DNA of 15,671 nt, from contig CAMOIK010000030.1 in assembly GCA_946615875.1 (NCBI GenBank), forward strand, positions 1 through 15,671. The letters run 5' to 3'. Position numbers and translations under genes: made by a program. The notes below the pieces were generated by a model that saw only the letters and a program-made list of their open reading frames with translations, was not told where the DNA came from and ran no database searches. Positions 7,701 through 14,176 of the stretch are shown here, piece after piece (position 1 is the stretch's first letter; each line of letters opens with the position of its first letter). The stretch comes from an uncultured Verrucomicrobiota bacterium (lineage in GTDB: Bacteria; Verrucomicrobiota; Kiritimatiellia; RFP12; UBA1067).

Positions 7701-10004
7701 TTCCTTGTCCTTGTAGTCCGGGGACTCGGCGGCTTCGTCGCGGGCCCATCCGGCGAACGCCCATGCGCCAGTCTTGCCGCGCGTGAACGAGTTTGAGGAA
7801 AGCTTCTTGCCGATGTCGAAGACGAAGTGCTGCGGTTCCATGCGGCCCTGCCCGCCGTTCGCGAAGAACACGACGTCGTATTCGTTCGTCTTGTAGATCG
7901 CGGCGATCGCGATGTCGTTCGTGACGGCCTCCCACGTCTCCGGCTCCCAGCGCAGGAACGTGTGGCCCGTCCACGACGAATACGCGGCCTCGTCGGGAGC
8001 CTGCGGCATATCCAGCTCGTAAACGGTCCGCACGTCGTTGGTCTCCGCGCCAGTCGCGTCGCGGTAGGTCATGGCGACGGAGAACTTCTGTTTCATCTCC
8101 CAACGGGCGTAGAGCCGCGCTATGTCGTCGCGCACGACTTCCATGCGGTTCGTGATCTCGTCGCCGCCGGAGGCGTCGGTCCACCAACCCTTGAACCAAG
8201 CGTCGCGGCGCACCAGCTCCGGCAGATCGTAGAAGCCTTCCACGTGCGCCGTGACGGCATCTGGCGCGGACTCTTCCGTGCCGGCGACGGCGGCCTCTCC
8301 GTCGGTGTATGGCTCGTTGCCCTCAATGTCAAGCTCGATTTCCATCTGCCTCGCCTGCCAGACGGCGTAGAGCGTGTTCGTGACGCCTTCCGTCGCCACG
8401 CCGAGAACCTCGCCAATGTTCGCCACCTTGCCGCCCTTCTCGAAATCTGCGGCGGTCGCGGCTTTCTCCCTGGCCCATCCGAGGAAGTCCCAGCCCTTGC
8501 GAGTCCACGAACCAGGGAGGGAGGCAATCTCCTGCTCGTTGGTCCAGAGGCATTCCACATAGTCCCTGCGCTGGCTCTTCGCCGCGTTCTCGTCGTATGC
8601 GAGCGTGAAGGCGAGCGCTTCCCACCTGGCGTAGAGCGTCGAGATTTTGTCCGTCGCCACTGTGTCGCCGCTGGCTATGGCATCTCCGCCGTCGTTTCTC
8701 GTGAACCAGCCGACGAAACGGAAGCCGGGGCGCGTCGGCGTGGGCAGTTCATATTCTTCGCCTATGAGCGCGGTGACCGTGTCGGCGGAGACCGTGCCGC
8801 CCTGCGCGTCGAGCGCGATTTTCATCTGCCGCTTGCGCCATATGCCATACAGGGTGACGGACTGGTTGTGCTTCGTGACATTCAGCGCCGAGCCGGACAT
8901 CTTCAGCGTCTCGCCCGCCGAGAACATGGCCGTTGCGGTGTTGCTGTCGGTCGCCCAGCCGACGAGATCGTAGCCGGTGCGCCTGGCGTCGTCCGTGGAC
9001 GGCGCGGCGGCGAGGACAAGCGTGTTGGTGTAGCCCTGCCGTCCGCCCGTCGGAGCGGTGCCCGCGCCTGCGTAGTTCCAGTCGTAGGAGAGCGTGTATT
9101 CCAGCAGTTCCCAGCGGGCGTATAGCTTTTCGATGTCGTCGCGCGTCACGGTCTGGCCGTCGATGATGCTCGAGCCGACGCCAGACGGCGCGGTGTACCA
9201 ATTGACGAACGTGAAGCCCTGGCGCGACGGCACAGGCAGGGAATACTTCTCTTCGATGCGGGCGACGACGGAATTGGACGCGACCGAGCCGCCCTGGGCG
9301 TCGAGCGCGATCGTCATCCGCCGCTTGCTCCACACCGCATAGAGCACGACGCGGTCGCCGTCGGCCACCGCGCCGAGCTTCTCGCCGGCGTTCGACAGCA
9401 CCTGCCCAGCGGAGAACTCCGCCTCGCCCGTCGCCGAGAGCGACCAGCCGACGATCTCGTAGCCAGTCCGCTTGGCGTTCGGCCACAGGCTGGACGGCGA
9501 GGCGAGCGTCACGGAGTTGGTATAGACGAGGTCGATGACGCCGTAGTCGCCGGCGATGCCAGACCAGTTGCCCTTGTAGGACAAACTCCAGTCGAGCCAC
9601 GAGAAGCACGGCGCCAGGAAGAGGAACGGGGAGGAAGGGTTGCCGTACGCCGTGCGCCACTTCACGTCGGCGGTCGCGCCGGCATACTCGTCCAACGACT
9701 TGAGGTTTTCCAGAGAAGCGGCCATCGTCACGTCGGCCTGCGTGGACAGCCGCCAGCCATCGACCCTGTGCCCGGCGGGCGGCGTGGCCGTGAAGACGTA
9801 GTTCGTGCCGGAGGCGAACTGGACGTGCGTCGTCCCCGACGGCGACACTACGCCCGCCGTGCCGTTTGTCCAGACCCGAGCGCCGTCCAGGTAGAAGCAT
9901 CCATACGGGTTGAGGTAGTAGCTTGTCGCCGCAGCGACGGGCAGCTTCGCGGCGACCGCGACGGCGGCGCACAGCAAGATCGCCGGCAGACTCTTCTTGT
10001 TCAT
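4752..10004 (-). CDS. Giant secreted InlB/Flg_new-repeat protein
   Basis: A 1750-residue protein starting with a classical Sec signal peptide (MNKKSL, hydrophobic core, likely cleavage after VAAA at 23-26). Residues about 180-635 contain three copies of a compound unit of about 160 residues, each with a GW-bearing segment, an LYAVW/LYARW end and an R-M-x-I-x-LD core. One more InlB-type repeat lies at about 705-787. About 800-924 is a non-repeat beta-rich stretch around GVLSFSWRA. About 925-1378 holds six tandem repeats of about 76 residues, with FDANGG in the best ones, GYxFAGW and AxW ends. An acidic-glycine linker (ADDDGGGGDDQ) leads to a C-terminal region of about 360 residues of unknown function that ends in a KGSFKLWYVKDG-type segment. 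No LPXTG, PEP-CTERM, outer-membrane barrel or obvious type IX sorting signal is seen. InlB repeats are ubiquitin-like beta-grasp modules in surface proteins, so an adhesin or surface-layer role is plausible but unproven. GGAG about 6 bases upstream fixes the start. It begins 23 bases after rho and overlaps uvrA by 4 bases. Confidence 0.9.
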   Translation of the reverse strand: MNKKSLPAILLCAAVAVAAKLPVAAATSYYLNPYGCFYLDGARVWTNGTAGVVSPSGTTHVQFASGTNYVFTATPPAGHRVDGWRLSTQADVTMAASLENLKSLDEYAGATADVKWRTAYGNPSSPFLFLAPCFSWLDWSLSYKGNWSGIAGDYGVIDLVYTNSVTLASPSSLWPNAKRTGYEIVGWSLSATGEAEFSAGQVLSNAGEKLGAVADGDRVVLYAVWSKRRMTIALDAQGGSVASNSVVARIEEKYSLPVPSRQGFTFVNWYTAPSGVGSSIIDGQTVTRDDIEKLYARWELLEYTLSYDWNYAGAGTAPTGGRQGYTNTLVLAAAPSTDDARRTGYDLVGWATDSNTATAMFSAGETLKMSGSALNVTKHNQSVTLYGIWRKRQMKIALDAQGGTVSADTVTALIGEEYELPTPTRPGFRFVGWFTRNDGGDAIASGDTVATDKISTLYARWEALAFTLAYDENAAKSQRRDYVECLWTNEQEIASLPGSWTRKGWDFLGWAREKAATAADFEKGGKVANIGEVLGVATEGVTNTLYAVWQARQMEIELDIEGNEPYTDGEAAVAGTEESAPDAVTAHVEGFYDLPELVRRDAWFKGWWTDASGGDEITNRMEVVRDDIARLYARWEMKQKFSVAMTYRDATGAETNDVRTVYELDMPQAPDEAAYSSWTGHTFLRWEPETWEAVTNDIAIAAIYKTNEYDVVFFANGGQGRMEPQHFVFDIGKKLSSNSFTRGKTGAWAFAGWARDEAAESPDYKDKELVINLATNDGAKVELNAVWTNALTQYSLAVGTDIVLSVADGAKWVVTNDVEVAGDSMLASLDADDDEGALMTGGVTGSGVLSFSWRADVCTSGTSWGEPTFSYKIGDDTEKLPLTNEWQFVSMPVASGDTPLEWATKSLHDGHHVLLKDIRWEPEGQLKVAFDGAGGTGAMEPVAFYLGEYGTLPRNAFSLVGHRFGGWLYAEAGLEFGDRACTNAITNATTLVAQWLPNEYSLRFLPGGGVGEMPGQPMIYGVEAAVSSNVFTRTGYGFAGWLFDGATFADGQTVSNLTATADETIDFTAQWEPNAYSVKFDANGGDGAMASQPFVYDAPAALAKCAFTRTGHLFGGWLAGGERFADCATVSNLTAEADGEVVFYADWTPIAYSVAFDANGGSGAMAEMALSYGETATLPRNVFTRTGYSFTGWKAPGAVYGDGAQVSDLASEEGAQVVLSATWRANAYSVRFDANGGEGAMDSASLSYDEAASLPGNSFRRTGYRFAGWATSADASAAYADGAEVSNLAAEDGARVNLFAVWEPVAYSVRFDANGGSGAMADLSMTYGVAAELPPCAFALDGFDFAGWVLDGAQYGDCATVVNLSAEEGGVVVLAAVWKAAADDDGGGGDDQPMEVFPDGAGEIGDFTAETSAAYSGWLRDTETGAIAGLLAVKTTAVKKEGAEARATISVTPFSGRKRTLKTSVAPGGTPTDEFGIIYGNLGLAGEFEGYAVEAARDFAKAKAKTPERALADIMPLGAWTVAFADGDGYSTFAVTVSRKGKAKVAGTLAGGVKFSASAQGILGSDNVFAVPVVNAKKGVGFVLWIGGDGSAAVTDYAVRDWKPVAAAKLLNMADGRHSLSFEMPGWRDYMTETERDGVNVTPLGEETIDVSGGRWKSVKTVGKVSIDKKASPPQTFVKVAATQTPANLAALKLTCAAKTGVVKGSFKLWYVKDGRLKSDKASIAGAVVDGRFFGTATVKKLGSFQMTAE
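5871..7231 (-). repeat. Six tandem InlB-type repeats coded in DNA
   Basis: Six consecutive coding units of about 228-240 bases. The clearest are marked by a plus-strand signature GTTCGCGTCGAA near 6061, 6301, 6529 and 6757, followed in three of them by a near-identical GACGGAATACGCG. The first two units, near 7200 and 6985, are more diverged. High DNA identity within the block means repeat gain or loss by recombination is possible, and assembly errors should be considered. Each unit encodes about 76-80 residues with a FDANGG-like start, a GYxFAGW middle and a W-ending strand. Confidence 0.8.
8100..9465 (-). repeat. Three compound ~160-residue InlB repeats
   Basis: This N-terminal block has a longer period than the C-terminal one. 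The cores RRMTIALDAQGG, RQMKIALDAQGG and RQMEIELDIEG occur near 9319, 8829 and 8350, about 490 and 479 bases apart. Each is followed by a LYARWE element. The third copy is the most diverged, with the glycine pair lost and an acidic insertion after it. The block is more degenerate at DNA level than the 5871-7231 block. Confidence 0.75.
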
Positions 10005-10027
10005 CTGCTTCTCCTTTCTGTTTGCGG

Positions 10028-11611
10028 TCACTTTTTCAAGTCGAGCGCCAGGAGGAACTCCGGATTGGACTTTGTCTTCTTCAGCGCGTTGAGAACGCTC
10101 TTCATCGCACTCTCCGAACCGGTGTCGCTGAGGGTGCGGCGCAGACTCCACGTCTTCTCCAGCTCGACCGGGTCGAGCAGCAGGTCTTCCTTCCGCGTGC
10201 CGGACTTGTCGATGTCGATGGCGGGGAATATCCTCTTGTCGGCCAGGCCCCTGTCGAGGCACAGTTCCATGTTGCCCGTGCCCTTGAACTCCTCGAAGAT
10301 CACCTCGTCCATGCGCGAACCGGTATCGACGAGACCGGTGGCGATTATGGTGAGCGAGCCGCCGCCTTCGATGTTGCGGGCGGCGCCGAAGAAGCGCTTG
10401 GGCCTGTGCAGCGCCAGAGCGTCCACGCCGCCGGTCAGTATCTTGCCGGAATGCGGCTGCACGGTGTTGTAGGCGCGGGCCAGTCTCGTTATGGAGTCGA
10501 GCAGGATCACGACGTCCCTGCCGTTCTCGACCTGGCGCTTGGACATCTCGATGACCATCTCCGCGACATTGACGTGGTGCTGCGGCTCCTCGTCGAACGT
10601 GGAGGAGAGGACCATCGCCTTGGTGTTGCGCTGCATGTCGGTCACCTCCTCCGGGCGTTCATCGACGAGCAGCACGATGAGTATGGCGTCCGGGTGGTTG
10701 GCGGTGATGGCGTTGGCGATCTTCTGGAGGAGGACGGTCTTGCCGACGCGAGGCGGAGCCACGATCAGACCTCTCTGGCCGAAGCCGATGGGCGTGAAGA
10801 GGTCGATCACCCTGGTGGAATACTCGGTCGCGTCGGTCTCCAGGAAGATGCGCCTCGTCGGGAACGTGGGCGTGAGGTTCTCGAAGTGGATGACGCGCGC
10901 GGCGACGCTCGGCTCCTTGCCATTGACGGTGGAGACGTTGCCAAGGCAGAAAAAGCGGTCGCGGTCGCGAGGATCGCGGATCGGGCCCTCGATGACGTCG
11001 CCCGTGCGCAGGGCGTGGCGGCGAATCTGCTGCTGGGTGACGAACACGTCCTCCGGGCAGGCGAGGAAGTTGTTCTTCGCCGAACGCAGGAAGCCGTGGC
11101 CGTCGCGCATGATTTCGAGGCAGCCAGAGGCGAGGACCGCGCCGCCGGCCGCCAGATACTTGCGTATCGCGGCGAAGATGAGCTCGTGCTTGCGGTATGC
11201 GCCCAGCTCCTCGGGGTCGGCGCCGGGCATCATCTTCTCCACGATCTGCGGGGCGGGCCAAGTCTGGATGTCGGCCAGGCGGTATTCCGGGAGGTCTGCG
11301 CGGCGGTTGGGGTTGGCGGGCTGCTCGCCGTCGGCGCCCTTCTCTTCTGCTGGAAGCGGCGCGTTCAGGAGCGGGTTCACGCTCTCCTGGCCGTTCGCGC
11401 CGCGAATCGGCGAATTGTTGGGCTTCTGTCCGCCGCCGCCGCGTCTGCCGCCGCGCCCCTTGCCGCGGAACTGGTGCTTGCCGCCGCCCCCACCCTGCTG
11501 GGACTGCTGCGGCTGCTGCTGCGGCGCGGATGCGCTCTGGCGGGGCGCTGCCTCCGCAGGCGCCGGCGCGGGCTTGGCGCTCTGCGCGAAAACGTCGAAT
11601 TCGTCGCTCAT
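10028..11611 (-). CDS. rho: Transcription termination factor Rho with disordered N-terminal extension
   Basis: A 527-residue Rho, the hexameric RNA-dependent ATPase that ends transcription. The RNA-binding cold-shock-like domain has LEIMRDGHGFLRS and VFVTQQQIRRHALRTGD. The ATPase core has GLIVAPPRVGKT as P-loop (about 280-290; the commoner form is PPKAGKT), VDERPEEVTDMQR and the C-terminal FKGTGNMELCLDR and DKSGTRKEDLLL. Escherichia coli Rho has about 419 residues; the surplus here is an N-terminal extension of about 110 residues rich in Gln, Pro, Gly, Ala and Arg, before the Rho_N helical domain. Similar disordered or Arg-rich insertions occur in Rho of several phyla and can drive assembly or RNA binding. 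The ATG overlaps the coaE stop as ATGA, so translation is probably coupled. A promoter-like motif 230 bases upstream, inside coaE, could give it separate expression. Confidence 0.98.
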   Translation of the reverse strand: MSDEFDVFAQSAKPAPAPAEAAPRQSASAPQQQPQQSQQGGGGGKHQFRGKGRGGRRGGGGQKPNNSPIRGANGQESVNPLLNAPLPAEEKGADGEQPANPNRRADLPEYRLADIQTWPAPQIVEKMMPGADPEELGAYRKHELIFAAIRKYLAAGGAVLASGCLEIMRDGHGFLRSAKNNFLACPEDVFVTQQQIRRHALRTGDVIEGPIRDPRDRDRFFCLGNVSTVNGKEPSVAARVIHFENLTPTFPTRRIFLETDATEYSTRVIDLFTPIGFGQRGLIVAPPRVGKTVLLQKIANAITANHPDAILIVLLVDERPEEVTDMQRNTKAMVLSSTFDEEPQHHVNVAEMVIEMSKRQVENGRDVVILLDSITRLARAYNTVQPHSGKILTGGVDALALHRPKRFFGAARNIEGGGSLTIIATGLVDTGSRMDEVIFEEFKGTGNMELCLDRGLADKRIFPAIDIDKSGTRKEDLLLDPVELEKTWSLRRTLSDTGSESAMKSVLNALKKTKSNPEFLLALDLKK

Positions 11612-12165
11612 CTTTCCTTCGTCTCCTTGTCCTTCATGTCATCGAGCCACGAAACGAATTCCGCGGCCTTTCGTTCAAGTTCTTCAGGCGACCCGTCGTT
11701 GCGGATCACGTAATGGGATTTTCCGGCTTTCTCCTCCACCGGCATCTGCGCCGCCAGCCTGTCTTCGGCCTCCCGACGGGAAAGCCCGCGACGGAGCATC
11801 ATCCGCTCGATCTGCATTTCACGCGGGCAGACGACGGCGCATATTATATCATATTTCCACTCCCAGTGCGCCTCGAAGAGGAGAGGTATCACGGCTATCC
11901 TGTGCCGCGACGGCGCGGTGCGCCGCCCGGCCTCGCCGAACCATTCGTCGAAGCGCGCCGCCACGAGCGGATGCAGACGGGCCTCCAGCGCCGCGCGCAC
12001 CGCCGGATCGCTGAACGCGACCGCGGCGAGCCGGCGCCGTTCCTCCTCCGGCACGAGCGAGTGGACTATGTCGTCGGCGTCCAGGGTCTCCGCGCCGCAT
12101 CGCCGCAGAGCCTCGGCGAAACGCGATTTGCCGCACGCTATGCCGCCTGTCACCGCTATCCTCAT
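11608..12165 (-). CDS. coaE: Dephospho-CoA kinase
   Basis: A 185-residue P-loop kinase that phosphorylates the 3'-hydroxyl of dephospho-CoA, the last step of coenzyme A synthesis in the cytoplasm. The N-terminus reads MRIAVTGGIACGKS with the Walker A at 7-14, then the substrate-binding DADD (29-32), the lid-region segment VIPLLFEAHWEWKYD and an RMMLRRGLSRREAEDRL helix typical of CoaE. Length is normal for the family, slightly short. The start at 12165 gives the correct N-terminus and an ATGA overlap with the upstream WbaP-type gene; a G-rich tract 5 bases upstream can serve as ribosome-binding site. Its stop overlaps the rho start in the same way. The codons for KYDIICA contain the promoter-like sequence at 11838-11855, an AT-rich island in an otherwise GC-rich gene. 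Confidence 0.95.
   Translation of the reverse strand: MRIAVTGGIACGKSRFAEALRRCGAETLDADDIVHSLVPEEERRRLAAVAFSDPAVRAALEARLHPLVAARFDEWFGEAGRRTAPSRHRIAVIPLLFEAHWEWKYDIICAVVCPREMQIERMMLRRGLSRREAEDRLAAQMPVEEKAGKSHYVIRNDGSPEELERKAAEFVSWLDDMKDKETKER
11838..11855 (-). promoter_or_regulatory. Promoter-like extended -10 motif inside coaE
   Basis: On the minus strand the sequence reads AATATGATATAATATGCG: a perfect TATAAT (11848-11843) preceded by TGn (extended -10). The same 18-base pattern, AATWTGRTATAATATGCG, stands in front of the tRNA-Thr gene and of the gene at 15291-15587. No clear -35 box is visible. Start of transcription would fall near 11836, about 225 bases before the rho start codon. Function is inferred from the match. 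Confidence 0.5.
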
Positions 12166-13577
12166 CGCGCCCCCCGCATCAACAGCACCGCGTAAACCGT
12201 CCGCAGCAATATCCACCAATCCATCCACGGCGACCAGTTCATCACGTAGTAGGTGTCCAGCGCCACGCGGCGCGTGTAGTCGGTGTCGCTGCGCCCGGAG
12301 ACCTGCCAGAGGCCCGTGATGCCGGGGCGCACGGACGAGAACGCGCCATACGCCTCGCCGTACTTCTCGACCTCCTCCGCCACTATGGGGCGCGGGCCGA
12401 TGAGGGACATGTCGCCCATGAAAACGTTGAAGAGCTGCGGTAGTTCGTCGAGCGACGTCATGCGCAGCAGTCTGCCCAGCGGCGTCACGCGCGGGTCGCG
12501 GCGCAGCTTCATGTCGCGGCGCCATTCCTCGGCGGCGGCGGGGTCGCTCTCCAGCAGGCGGCGCAGACGTTCATCGGCATCCTCGTACATCGAGCGGAAC
12601 TTCCAGACGCGTATCTCCCTGCCGCCCTTGCCAAGCCGTTTCTGGCGATAGAACACGCCGCCGCCGCCCGTCGCCTTTATGAGGACCGGCAGGATGACGA
12701 AAAGCGGCGAAGCCAGCACGAACGCACACACTGCCATGACGGTGTCCAGCACTCTCTTCTGGACGCGGAACAGTTTCTTGCGCCCCTGGTTCACCATCTC
12801 GAGGCCGCCTATGCCGTCGAACACGACCGCCTTGGCGCCGAATACTGGAAAGACGCTGGCGGTAGGCAGGTATTCGATGTAGGTGAACCAGTTCGTGAAC
12901 TCCTCCATCTGGCAGCGGAAAAGCCGCTCGTCCTGGCAGGCCAGCAGAACCTTCACGTCGCGCCGCCGCGCTTCGCCCACGATGTCCTTGAGCCGCCCCA
13001 GATACGGCAGCCCCGTATCGGCGAGGCGGGGGCTGTCGTCGCGGACGCCGTCGAAGTAGCCCACGACCTTGAAGCCGGTGTACGGGTCGTCGCGGAGTAT
13101 CTGCGCAACTTCGCGCGCCACCTTCCCGCTGCCCGCCAGCAGCACGGGTATCTGGCAGAGCCCCAACCGGGCCATAGCCTTGCGAGCCCAGTTCCTGTAG
13201 GACTGCGCCAGCACCGCCGTCAGCAGACACGAGACCGCCACGACCACGCGCGAATACCCCTCCATCGTCTGCGTCGCCATCACTACCGCCGCGATGACGA
13301 GAAGGTGCGAGAGCACCGACGACAGGAAAAGCCTCCTCATCTCCTCTACGGGCGGAAGCGGCGCCGCCGGGTATGCCCAACTGCCGTTGTAGAGGCCCAT
13401 CAACCCGTTTGCCGCAAGAAACACGAGCGTTATCGGCCAAAAACGCAGATATATCTCCGGCGTGTAGCCGCCGCCGCACGACCAGTAGGTCAGAACGACC
13501 GCGAACCACACGGACGAGATGCACAGCGCATCCGCCATCCAAAGTCCGACGACCCGGTATCTTCCCTGTGAGAACAT
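12162..13577 (-). CDS. WbaP-type undecaprenyl-phosphate sugar-1-phosphate transferase
   Basis: A 471-residue polyprenyl-phosphate glycosylphosphotransferase that starts lipid-linked glycan assembly by moving a hexose-1-phosphate from a UDP-sugar to undecaprenyl phosphate. The layout matches long enzymes of the WbaP class (Salmonella WbaP is of similar length). There are four N-terminal membrane segments (about 10-31, 46-64, 83-102, 109-127), then a Rossmann-like cytosolic domain beginning LLAGSGKVAREV (about 146-157). A re-entrant membrane helix follows (about 277-300) with the Ser-Pro kink at 290-291. The catalytic domain has KFRSM (326-330), LDELPQ with the Asp-Glu pair at 377-378, and FMGDMSLIGPRPI (386-398). 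Donor sugar (galactose, glucose or other) cannot be fixed. The ATG at 13577 lies directly after a heptad repeat array and has no Shine-Dalgarno; M14 is an alternative start. It is the first gene of the long cluster, and its stop overlaps coaE. Confidence 0.92.
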   Translation of the reverse strand: MFSQGRYRVVGLWMADALCISSVWFAVVLTYWSCGGGYTPEIYLRFWPITLVFLAANGLMGLYNGSWAYPAAPLPPVEEMRRLFLSSVLSHLLVIAAVVMATQTMEGYSRVVVAVSCLLTAVLAQSYRNWARKAMARLGLCQIPVLLAGSGKVAREVAQILRDDPYTGFKVVGYFDGVRDDSPRLADTGLPYLGRLKDIVGEARRRDVKVLLACQDERLFRCQMEEFTNWFTYIEYLPTASVFPVFGAKAVVFDGIGGLEMVNQGRKKLFRVQKRVLDTVMAVCAFVLASPLFVILPVLIKATGGGGVFYRQKRLGKGGREIRVWKFRSMYEDADERLRRLLESDPAAAEEWRRDMKLRRDPRVTPLGRLLRMTSLDELPQLFNVFMGDMSLIGPRPIVAEEVEKYGEAYGAFSSVRPGITGLWQVSGRSDTDYTRRVALDTYYVMNWSPWMDWWILLRTVYAVLLMRGAR

Positions 13578-13626
13578 GGTAGTTGGTAGATGGTGGTTGG
13601 CGGGGGGTGGTTGGGATGGGGTGGCG
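13578..13626. repeat. Seven G-rich heptads next to the WbaP start codon
   Basis: Plus strand: GGTAGTT, GGTAGAT, GGTGGTT, GGCGGGG, GGTGGTT, GGGATGG, GGTGGCG, seven contiguous 7-base units each beginning GG. Read in the sense direction of the gene the last units are AACCACC, ATCTACC, AACTACC and then the ATG. The array takes the place where a ribosome-binding site would be expected and makes the mRNA leader C-rich. The plus strand also has three guanine runs of three or more (13602-13607, 13613-13615, 13618-13621). Confidence 0.7.
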
Positions 13627-13627
13627 G

Positions 13628-13718
13628 TTTCTATATATGGAGGATGGCAATCTCTATATATGCAATCGGCAATCTCAATATATGGCGAATGGTGGTCTCT
13701 ATATATGGCAAACGGCAG
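13628..13718. repeat. Four imperfect 23-bp tandem repeats with TATATA core
   Basis: Units on the plus strand lie at 13628-13650, 13651-13672, 13673-13695 and 13696-13718 (23, 22, 23, 23 bases). The consensus starts TCTCTATATATGG and ends in a GGCAA-like tail. The unit length is not a multiple of three and no gene reads through, so the array is non-coding. It lies in the leader or promoter region of the WbaP-type gene and downstream of the rnpB 3' end. The remaining bases 13719-13775 show nothing recognisable. Confidence 0.8.
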
Positions 13719-13775
13719 GGGTTTGCTGCTATCAGTAGGTTTTCAATCCGCGTCTTGAACGACGAAATAAGAACT

Positions 13776-14164
13776 CCTGGTGTGGCGCGTGGCGAATAAG
13801 CCGGATTCTGTTCCCCGGCGGCGAGCCGCCAGGTCCGATCATTCATCTGAGCAGTCCACCCGAAACCTAATGCACCGCATTCGCGACGCAACCAGAGGGG
13901 TCCCCTGTTCGGTTTCCTATTTGACCTTGCTCCGAGGAGGGCTTGCCTTGCGGAGGCGCTCTCGCGCACATCCCGGTGGGCTCTTACCCCGCCCTTTCAC
14001 CATCACCGGCCCGAAGGCCGGCTGTCTCGCTTCTCTGTGGCGCTATCCATGGCACGGCTTGCCATCCATGCCTTCCGCCCTTGACGAGCGGATCCTCCAC
14101 CCTGCGGAGTCCGGACTTTCCTCAGCCTTTCGGCCGCGACCGGTCACGCGCGCGCCCCACCAGG
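13776..14164 (-). ncRNA. rnpB: RNase P RNA, bacterial type A
   Basis: The minus strand has the RNase P RNA hallmarks in order. They are GAGGAAAGTCCGGACTCC (14124-14107, conserved region I and P4 5' strand), a P12 hairpin CCGGCC-TTCG-GGCCGG, GGTGAAAGGG and GGTAAGAG, GGAGCAAGGTCAAATAGG, the GGGTGG that should pair with tRNA CCA ends, AGATGAATGA, and the 3' ACAGAATCCGGCTTAT (13810-13795). Ends were set by the long P1 helix formed by CCTGGTG-GGGCGCG at the 5' side and its near-complement ending CACACCAGG at the 3' side. It is the catalytic RNA that trims 5' leaders of tRNA precursors. No hairpin like P18 is found between GGGTGG and AGATGAATGA. The 5' end is only 12 bases after the zinc-ribbon gene, so it is probably co-transcribed with it. 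No intrinsic terminator with a U tract follows. Confidence 0.97.
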
Positions 14165-14176
14165 AGAAATCGTCGT

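Noticed and set aside
4752..10262. Longer version of the giant protein starting inside rho
   Set aside because: Residues before MNKKSL are out-of-frame rho sequence; the signal peptide and GGAG site fix the start at 10004.
9923..11713. Plus-strand open frame of 596 residues antisense to rho
   Set aside because: No recognisable domain; rho on the opposite strand is unmistakable and fills the same bases.
13519..13758. Plus-strand frame with repeating SIYG and SLYM peptides
   Set aside because: The peptide pattern is a by-product of the 23-bp DNA repeats. The frame has no supported start, crosses the WbaP start codon, and the unit length is not a multiple of three.
13741..13776. CRISPR-repeat-like sequence on the minus strand, with GCGGATTGAAAACC
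   Set aside because: Only one copy is present, there are no spacers and no cas genes; the resemblance to repeat 3' ends is short and probably chance.
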